Positions 30,533-37,644 of a stretch of DNA of 37,644 bases are shown one piece after another. Source of the DNA: Zygotorulaspora mrakii (Eukaryota; Ascomycota; Saccharomycetes; Saccharomycetales; Saccharomycetaceae). The stretch lies in NCBI RefSeq assembly GCF_013402915.1, contig NW_023500906.1, positions 1 through 37,644 of the forward strand. The letters are read 5' to 3'. Below the pieces are notes generated by a model. It worked only from the letters and a program-made list of their open reading frames with translations, ran no database searches and was not told the origin of the DNA. The position numbers and the translations under genes are program-made. The stretch's first letter is position 1, and each line of letters opens with the position of its first letter.

Positions 30533-31312
30533 ATGCTTGATTTATTAAATACATATATTGCTTCACCTTTAGATCAATTTGAAATTAGAGTATTTTTAGG
30601 TTTTGTTTCACCATTTTTTGATTTAAGTTGTTTAAGTTTTACAACATTTTCATTATATCTATTAATTGTATTATTAGTAATTTTAAGTTTAAATTTATTA
30701 ACTAATAATAATGGTAAAATTGTAGGTTCAAGATGATTAGTATCACAAGAAGCTATTTATGATACTATTTTAAATATGGTTAAAGGACAAATTAGTGGTA
30801 AATTATGAGGTTATTATTTTCCATTAGTTTATACATTCTTTATTTTTATTTTTACAGCTAATTTAATTAGTATGATTCCATATTCATTTGCATTAACATC
30901 ACATGTTGTATTTATTGTATCATTAAGTATTATTATTTGATTAGGTGCTACTATTCTAGGATTATATAAACATGGTTTAGTATTCTTCTCATTATTTGTA
31001 CCATCAGGTACACCTTTACCATTAGTACCTTTATTAGTATTAATTGAATTATTATCATATGTAGCTAGAGCTATCTCATTAGGTTTAAGATTAACAGCTA
31101 ATATCTTAGCAGGACATTTATTAATGATTATTTTAGCAGGATTAACATTAAATTTAATGTCTATTAATATCTTAACTTTAGTATTTGGTTTCTTACCATT
31201 AGCAGGTATTTTAGCTATCTTATGTTTAGAATTTGCTATTGCTATGATTCAAAGTTATGTATGATCTATCTTAACTTGTTCTTACTTAAAAGATTCATTA
31301 TACTTACATTAA
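30533..31312 (+). CDS. atp6: ATP synthase F0 subunit a (right copy)
   Basis: Identical to 3390-4169; 259 aa. Confidence 0.97.
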
Positions 31313-31316
31313 TATA

Positions 31317-31325
31317 ATATAAGTA
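31317..31325 (+). promoter_or_regulatory. promoter ATATAAGTA (right copy)
   Basis: Copy of 4174-4182; a second copy follows at 31361-31369. Confidence 0.6.
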
Positions 31326-31467
31326 TTATTAATAATATTCATTACAAATATAAAATTAAAATATAAGTAATAAAAAATATAAATAAATAAATTATATAGT
31401 TTTTATATCATAAAAAAAAATAATGAAATTTATTTATATTTGTTTTTAATAAAATAAATATGTGATT

Positions 31468-31498
<31 letters not shown>

Positions 31499-31537
31499 AA
31501 ATATTAAATATATTATTTATAAATTTATAAAATAAAG

Positions 31538-31619
31538 GCTATTTTGGTGGAATTGGTAGACACGATACTCTTAAGATGTATTACTTTACGGTATGAAGGT
31601 TCAAGTCCTTCAAGTAGCA
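31538..31619 (+). tRNA. trnL: tRNA-Leu(UAA), right copy
   Basis: Identical to 4395-4476. Confidence 0.95.
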
Positions 31620-31642
31620 TACAATAATTATTAAATTTATAA

Positions 31643-31715
31643 TGAGTCGTAGACTAATAGGTAAGTCACCAAAATTTGAGTTTGGAGTTTGTTTGTTCGA
31701 ATCAAACCGATTCAA
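31643..31715 (+). tRNA. trnQ: tRNA-Gln(UUG), right copy
   Basis: Identical to 4500-4572. Confidence 0.93.
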
Positions 31716-31742
31716 ATTATTATATTTAAGTATAAATAATAA

Positions 31743-31814
31743 GAGAATATTGTTTAATGGTAAAACAGTTGTCTTTTAAGCAACCCATGCTTGGTTCAAT
31801 TCCAGCTATTCTTA
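31743..31814 (+). tRNA. trnK: tRNA-Lys(UUU), right copy
   Basis: Identical to 4600-4671. Confidence 0.95.
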
Positions 31815-31916
31815 TTAAAATTATATATATTTAAATAAAATTATAACTATATATAAAAATATATAGTTTTATTTATTTATTTATTTATTTATAAATAATA
31901 ATTATAAGATATAAAA

Positions 31917-31989
31917 GCTTTCTTAGCTTAATGGTTAAAGCATAATACTTCTAATATTAGGATTCCATGTTCGAATCATGGAGAGAGTA
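31917..31989 (+). tRNA. trnR: tRNA-Arg(UCU), right copy
   Basis: Identical to 4774-4846. Confidence 0.95.
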
Positions 31990-32039
31990 AATTTATAAGT
32001 AATATAAATATATATATATTTATAATAAAATAATAAATA

Positions 32040-32111
32040 ATAGGTATAAGTTAATTGGTAAACTGGATGTCTTCCACACATTGAATGTGAGTTCAATTCT
32101 CACTACCTATA
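32040..32111 (+). tRNA. trnG: tRNA-Gly(UCC), right copy
   Basis: Identical to 4897-4968. Confidence 0.95.
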
Positions 32112-32136
32112 TTATTATTATAATATAATATTTATA

Positions 32137-32209
32137 GGATCTGTAGCTTAATAGTTAAAGTCCCATCTTGTCACGATGGTGGATGTCAGTGCAAGTCTGA
32201 TTAGATTCG
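32137..32209 (+). tRNA. trnD: tRNA-Asp(GUC), right copy
   Basis: Identical to 4994-5066; abuts trnS(GCU). Confidence 0.95.
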
Positions 32210-32293
32210 GGAAAATTCGCCATTAGGTAAGGCAGATTATTTGCTAAGTAATTGAATTAATTATTCTTATGAGTTCAAACCTCATATTTTCCG
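32210..32293 (+). tRNA. trnS1: tRNA-Ser(GCU), right copy
   Basis: Identical to 5067-5150. Confidence 0.95.
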
Positions 32294-32296
32294 TAA

Positions 32297-32370
32297 ATAT
32301 CTTTAATTTAAATTGGTTAAAATATTAGAATACGAATCTAATAATATAGGTTCAATTCCTATAAGATATT
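32297..32370 (+). tRNA. trnR2: tRNA-Arg(ACG), right copy
   Basis: Identical to 5154-5227. Confidence 0.93.
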
Positions 32371-32403
32371 TTTTAATATAATATTTTTATATTATATTAT
32401 ATA

Positions 32404-32476
32404 GGTGAATATATTTCAATGGTAGAAAATACACTTGTGGCGTGTTTAATCTGAGTTCGATTCTCAGTATTCACCC
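32404..32476 (+). tRNA. trnH: tRNA-His(GUG), right copy
   Basis: Identical to 5261-5333. Confidence 0.95.
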
Positions 32477-32496
32477 TTATTTATCTTTTTATAATA

Positions 32497-32569
32497 ACTT
32501 ATATAGTTTAATGGTTAAAACATTTGTCTCATAAATAAATAATGAAAGGTTCAATTCCTTCTATAAGTA
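32497..32569 (+). tRNA. trnM: tRNA-Met(CAU), right copy
   Basis: Identical to 5354-5426. Confidence 0.92.
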
Positions 32570-32650
32570 TATATAAAACTACATATTAAAATATTCTATA
32601 AAAAGGATACAATAAATTATTATAATTTATTGAATAATAAAAAAAAAGTA

Positions 32651-33739
32651 ATGAATTTAAATTTATTAAAATTATTAAATAAAAATTTAAATAATAAAGA
32701 TAATATTAATAATAATAAATTATTATTAAAATCATTATTATTAGAATTAAATAAATTAAGATTATTAAATAATATTAATAATAACAATATCAATAAATAT
32801 ATAAATGAATTAAATAATAAAGGTAATAAATTACAACATTTAAATAATATAAATACTTGACTTACACAAATTTATAATTATAATAAAAATTTACAAATTA
32901 TTCTTACTATAAAAGATAAATTAGTACTTAAATTATTATATAAATTAATAACATTAAAATTAACTATTAATAATCTTAATATTATTAAAAAAATTATTAT
33001 TAGTAAACCTATTTTTCAACATACTATTAATAATTTAAATATTAAATTTTATTATTATAATACTGCATTATATAATAATAAATAAATAATAATAAATTAT
33101 AATAAATATTATTAATATTTTATCAAAATTATTAAATTTATTAAATAATAATAATAATAATTTAAGTAATATTTTAAGTTATTTTATAATAAAAAAGTAA
33201 CTATTGAACCTATTAAATTATCATATAATTATATAAATAGTGATATTTTTAGTAAATGTATTAGTATAGGAAATATTAATAAATATAATAATGGTATTAA
33301 AAATGAATATTCACGTTTATTAAATAATACTATTCCTAAATTAAATGATCAAATTATTTCTATAAATTATATTAATAATATTAAATATATTAATAAATTA
33401 AAATAATATATATAATAATATTTAATAATATAATAATAATTTAAATATTATAAATATTTATAATAATATAAATATTTATAATATTCCTATAAATATTTAA
33501 TGTTTAATTATTAACAGGTTTATTTTACATTTAATGGTAGATTATCAACAAGTAAATCTATTTCAAGATCTGAAACACAAAAAGTATTACAAGGTACTTT
33601 TCATAATAAAAATTATTTATGAAGTAATATTAATAATATTATAATTAAATTATATTTCATCTAATCATAATATTTCTAATAAATCAAATATTAATAAAAA
33701 TGGTTATAATATTAAAGTAAAATTAAATTATATATTTAA
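32651..33739 (+). pseudogene. VAR1: VAR1, right copy with multiple frameshifts
   Basis: Matches 5508-6614 until about 33080, where a lost T gives a TAA at 33083-33085. Further small deletions follow (near 33105, 33183, 33408, 33500 and 33640). All lie in AT homopolymer-like stretches and begin where the contig end region starts, so I read them as consensus errors of a redundant end, not as a decayed gene. Confidence 0.85.
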
Positions 33740-33812
33740 TATAATTTAATATAAAAAAATAATAAATAATATATAATATAATATATATATATATATTATA
33801 TATATTATATAT

Positions 33813-33896
33813 AGAGGGATTTCCAATGTTGGTAGTTGGAGTTGAGCTGTAAACTCAATGGTTTATACCTTCATAGGTTCAATTCCTAATTATTCA
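33813..33896 (+). tRNA. trnY: tRNA-Tyr(GUA), right copy, damaged 3' end
   Basis: The anticodon arm is intact. The 5' end lacks a G, and the acceptor strand TCCCTTC is replaced by TTATTC, so the acceptor stem cannot form. Compare 6699-6783. Confidence 0.75.
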
Positions 33897-33898
33897 AA

Positions 33899-33962
33899 TT
33901 TTTTATCGGTTAAAGCATCTCACTGTTAATGAGATATATAGGTTCGATTCCTATTAAGGACT
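33899..33962 (+). tRNA. trnN: tRNA-Asn(GUU), right copy, 5' end missing
   Basis: The acceptor 5' strand GTCTTTA and part of the D arm are lost. The anticodon arm and 3' half match 6793-6864. Confidence 0.72.
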
Positions 33963-33980
33963 TATATAAAATAATAAAAA

Positions 33981-34054
33981 GGGGTTATAGTTAAATTTGG
34001 TAGAACGATTGCTTTGCATGTAATTAATATGAGTTCAATTTCTCATTAACTCCA
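33981..34054 (+). tRNA. trnA: tRNA-Ala(UGC), right copy, one extra T
   Basis: Matches 6883-6955 with one inserted T in the T loop. Confidence 0.85.
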
Positions 34055-34071
34055 AAATTATTATTTATATA

Positions 34072-34135
34072 AAAAACTAGGTTAGAATAGTATTTTGATA
34101 AGGTACCAATATAGGTTCGATTCCTGTTAGTTTCA
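34072..34135 (+). tRNA. trnI: tRNA-Ile(GAU), right copy, D arm deleted
   Basis: Lacks about 9 nt of the D-arm region found at 6975-7047. The anticodon and T arms are kept. Confidence 0.75.
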
Positions 34136-34144
34136 AATATATAA

Positions 34145-34220
34145 GGATGGTTGACTGAGTGGTTTAAAGTGTAATATTTGCTATTATTAGTTTTTATTAC
34201 TACGTAGGTTCAAATCCAGT
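34145..34220 (+). tRNA. trnS2: tRNA-Ser(UGA), right copy, anticodon and acceptor damaged
   Basis: The anticodon region reads ATTTGCTATT, having lost AG relative to 7057-7143. The acceptor 3' strand ACCATCC is deleted. Confidence 0.72.
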
Positions 34221-34226
34221 AATATC

Positions 34227-34266
<40 letters not shown>

Positions 34267-34267
<1 letters not shown>

Positions 34268-35812
34268 AAAATAATATATTAAGAACATGATATTGGTTCA
34301 GATTAAACGCTAATAAGGACATGACACATGCAAATTATACGTTTATTATATGTTTATATATAAATATGTAGTGTACACGTGAGTAATTTATAAGGAATTT
34401 TAAACTATAGAATAAGTTAAATGCTTAATATTAAAAGAATATTTTTTCAAATAATATATTTGTCTATAGTAAAGCCTATAATGGTTTAGGTAGTAGGTTT
34501 AATTAATAGTTAACCTAGCCAACGATCCATAGTCAATAATGAAAGTTATAATGACCACGTTGACTTTGAAATATAGTCAATATCTAAATGATACAGCAGT
34601 GAGGAATATTGAACAATGATCGAAAGATTGATTCAGTTACTTATTAGAATGATATAATCTAATTATTTGTAAAAAAATAATTTCATAATTATAGATTGAT
34701 TAAAAATAAAATTCATAAATAGTTAAAATAATGATATTAACTACCATTAATATATTAATAATGGATATAATTTATAATAAATTATATTTTAATAGTCCTA
34801 ACCAAAATTTGTGCCAGCAGCTGCGGTAATACAATGAGGGCTAGCGTTAATCATAATGGCTTAAAGGGTCCGTAGAATCATTTCAAAAATTAGAGTTTAT
34901 ATATTTAAATTAAAGAATTATAATAGTAAAGAATGAAATAATTATAATAATTTATAAGACTGGTATATGTGAAAATATTAATTAAATATTAACTGACATT
35001 GAGGGACGAAAGCTAGAGTATCAATACGGATTCGATACCCGAGTAGTTCTAGCTGTAAACTATGAACACCATATAAATATAATTTTATTTATATAAATGA
35101 AAATGTAAGTGTTCCGCCTGAAGAGTACGTTCGCAAAATGAAACTCAAGACAATAGACGGTTACAGACTTAAGCAGTGGAGCATGTTATTTAATTCGATA
35201 ATCCACGACTAACCTTACCATATTTTGAATATTTATTTATATATTATATAAATATTTACAGGCGTTACATCGTTGTCTTTAGTTCGTGCTGCAAGGTTTT
35301 AGATTAATTTCATTAACGAACAAAACTCCATATATATATTATTAATTATATATAATATTTATAATATTTTTATAAAATGAAAGGAATTAAGACAAATCAT
35401 GATGATCCTTATAATATGGGTAATAGACGTGCTATAATAATAATAATAAAGTTATATTAAAATTATATTGTAATTAATAACATAAAATATTTTAATTTTT
35501 AATATATATATATATTATATATAGTATGAATTATAATCTGAAATTTGATTATATGAAATAAGAATTGCTAGTAATACGTAAATTAGTATGTTACGGTGAA
35601 TACTCTAACTGTTTCGCACTAATCACTCATCACGCGTTGAAACATAATATTATCCTAATATATATATTTAATATAATATATATATATTATTTAATATAAT
35701 ATATTTATTATAATAATATATATAAGAAATATTATGAATTAATGCGAAGTTGAAATACAGTTACCGTAGGGGAACCTGCGGTGGGCTTATAAATATCTTT
35801 AATATTCCTACA
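34267..35812 (+). rRNA. rns: small subunit rRNA, right copy
   Basis: Matches 7203-8756 with scattered single-base indels (e.g. CTAATAAGG for CTAAATAAGG near 34310, GCAAAATG for GCAAGAATG near 35136). The upstream ATATAAGTA promoter is missing here. Confidence 0.93.
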
Positions 35813-35824
35813 TAAAAATAAAAT

Positions 35825-35896
35825 AAGAATATAGTTTAATTGGTAAAACTATTGATTTCAAATCAATCATTAGGAGTTCAAGTCTCTTTATTCTTG
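35825..35896 (+). tRNA. trnW: tRNA-Trp(UCA), right copy
   Basis: Identical to 8769-8840. Confidence 0.95.
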
Positions 35897-35907
35897 TAAA
35901 ATAAAAT

Positions 35908-35916
35908 ATATAAGTA
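35908..35916 (+). promoter_or_regulatory. promoter of LSU rRNA (right copy)
   Basis: ATATAAGTA preserved, same as 8852-8860. Confidence 0.75.
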
Positions 35917-37644
35917 ATGAATAATAGATTTGAAATATTTATTATATAGATTTAAAGAAATAATCATAAAGTACAAAAGCTATTAATAGTTAATATAGGT
36001 TACTAATAAAAATATTTATTATATATATTTTTTAATACCTAAGGTAAACCATTTTTTTTATTATTATATATACTAAGTGAACTGAAACATCTAAGTAACT
36101 TAAGGAAAAAAAATCAACCGAGATATTATTAGTATTGGTGAGAGAAAATAATATAGTCATAATTTATTTATTTATTTATAATAAATTATATAAGTATTAT
36201 GTAATATAATTATGTAAGAATATAGGACAAACTAGTTCTAAGACTAAATACTATTAATAAGCAAAATAGTACCGTAAGGGAAAGTATTGTAAATGGTTAT
36301 TTTATAAGTAATCATAGATATAATTTATTATATTAATGATGTACCTTTTGTATAATGGGTCAGCAAGTAATTAATATTAGCAAATAATATATATTATAAA
36401 TAAATTGAAACATTAATAAAAATAGTTAATATTAATTGACCCGAAAGCAAATGATCTTACTATGACTAGATAGTTAAAAATGATCGAACAGGTTGATGTT
36501 GCAATATCATCTGATAAGTTGTGGTAAGTAGTGAAAGACAAATCTGATTTGCAAATAGCTGGTTTTCTACGAAATATATTATAGTATAGCTTTTATATAA
36601 AAATATCTCTCAAAAATTATATATATTATTTATATAATTTTTGAATATTTTATTTAATTATTATAATTAATTTTATAAAGAATGGTACAGCAACAAATAT
36701 ATTATTGGGGGACTATTATAGTTTTATCATAAATATTTGATCTCGAAATATTTAATTAAATAATATAAAAAGTCAGATTATGTGCGATAAGGTAAATAAT
36801 CTAAAGGGAAACAGCCCAGATTAATATATAAGGTTCCTAATTAAAATAATAAGTGAAATTAATATTAAAATATTATAATACAATCAGTTAATGGGTTTGA
36901 CAATAACCATTTTTTAATGAACATGTAACAATGCACTGATCCAATTAATATAAATATATATTATAAATTAAATATAATTATATCTTTTAAAGGATATAAG
37001 TATATTTATTAATAAACAATATACGGATCTTATTTTTAATATTTCATATTATTATGAAATATTTTAAGAATTATTTAACCGAATATTTAAATATTATTAT
37101 TAATAAATTATAATAATAATATGGTAGTAGAACATTTAATGAAAATATATATTAATTATTATTAATATATTAATTATATATATAATATTATATTATATTA
37201 TATATAATTATTTTAAGTAATTAAATAGAGAATGCTGACATGAGTAACGTTAAAAAAGTTATAAACTTTTTCACCTAAAACATAAGGTTTTACTATAAAA
37301 GTACGGCCCTTAAGTAAATTATATAAATATATTTATGATAGGATAATTCTAAATAAATTATATTATATTTTATATATCAATATTATATTATATTATATTC
37401 TATTATATATTATATTATATATATTGATAAACTATATGAAATCAAGAAATATTATTTATATATGTACCGTAATGTAAACCGACTCAGGTATGTTTAGTAG
37501 AGAATATGAAGGTGTATTAGAGAATTAAAGGGAAGGAACTCGGCAAAATAGCTCTAACGTTAGTCAATAAAGAGATAATCTAAGAAACAAAGTTGTACAA
37601 CTGTTTAATAAAAACACCGCACTTTGCAGAAATGATAAATTGAG
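35916..37644 (+). rRNA. rnl: large subunit rRNA, right copy, cut by window end
   Basis: Matches 8860-10591 with scattered indels. It ends at GATAAATTGAG, upstream of the omega intron site. Confidence 0.93.

Overview
The window is the mitochondrial genome of a budding yeast in the family Saccharomycetaceae, read slightly more than once around. The evidence is: extremely AT-rich spacers; TGA read as Trp; a complete set of 24 tRNAs that includes the 8-base-loop tRNA-Thr(UAG), so CUN is read as Thr; a VAR1 ribosomal protein gene; no complex I (nad) genes; an RNase P RNA between trnfM and trnP; ATATAAGTA promoters; and AATAATATTCTT mRNA 3' processing sites. Genus is not determined. Rather few GC clusters, SSU-trnW-LSU linkage and a reversed cox2 argue against a Saccharomyces cerevisiae layout and fit Kluyveromyces/Lachancea/Nakaseomyces-like relatives.

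The unit is about 27.14 kb. Bases 1-10591 are repeated head to tail at 27139-37644, the pattern of a circular or concatemeric molecule whose long-read contig was not trimmed. The two copies agree over about 430-5930. They differ by small indels near the contig ends: about 1-430 in the left copy, and from about 33080 onward in the right copy, where VAR1, five tRNAs and two promoters look damaged. The best single reference copy is 431-27573.

Order on the + strand from 20036: trnfM, rnpB(RPM1), trnP, cox1 (7 exons, 6 group I introns), atp8, atp6, ten tRNAs, VAR1, five tRNAs, SSU rRNA, trnW, LSU rRNA (with an ORF-less omega intron), trnT(UGU), trnE, cob (3 exons, 2 group I introns), trnF, [trnT(UAG) on -], trnC, trnV, cox3, atp9, [cox2 on -]. 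Exon lengths place the cox1 introns after coding bases 386, 709, 720, 900, 971 and 1107, and the cob introns after 429 and 756. Spliced cox1 is 534 aa and cob is 385 aa.

The protein genes encode core subunits of complexes III, IV and V plus one small-subunit ribosomal protein. Seven introns carry LAGLIDADG homing endonuclease/maturase reading frames that continue from the upstream exon. The accessory biology of interest is layered mobility. Palindromic C-run/G-run GC clusters have inserted inside three of these endonuclease frames, with short target duplications; two are exactly 45 nt and in frame. A fourth GC cluster lies in the cob-756 intron. The cob-756 and cox1-720 introns are close paralogues. 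Two divergent promoter pairs, one a perfect 12-bp palindrome, serve the two minus-strand genes. I found no evidence of a non-mitochondrial novel system.
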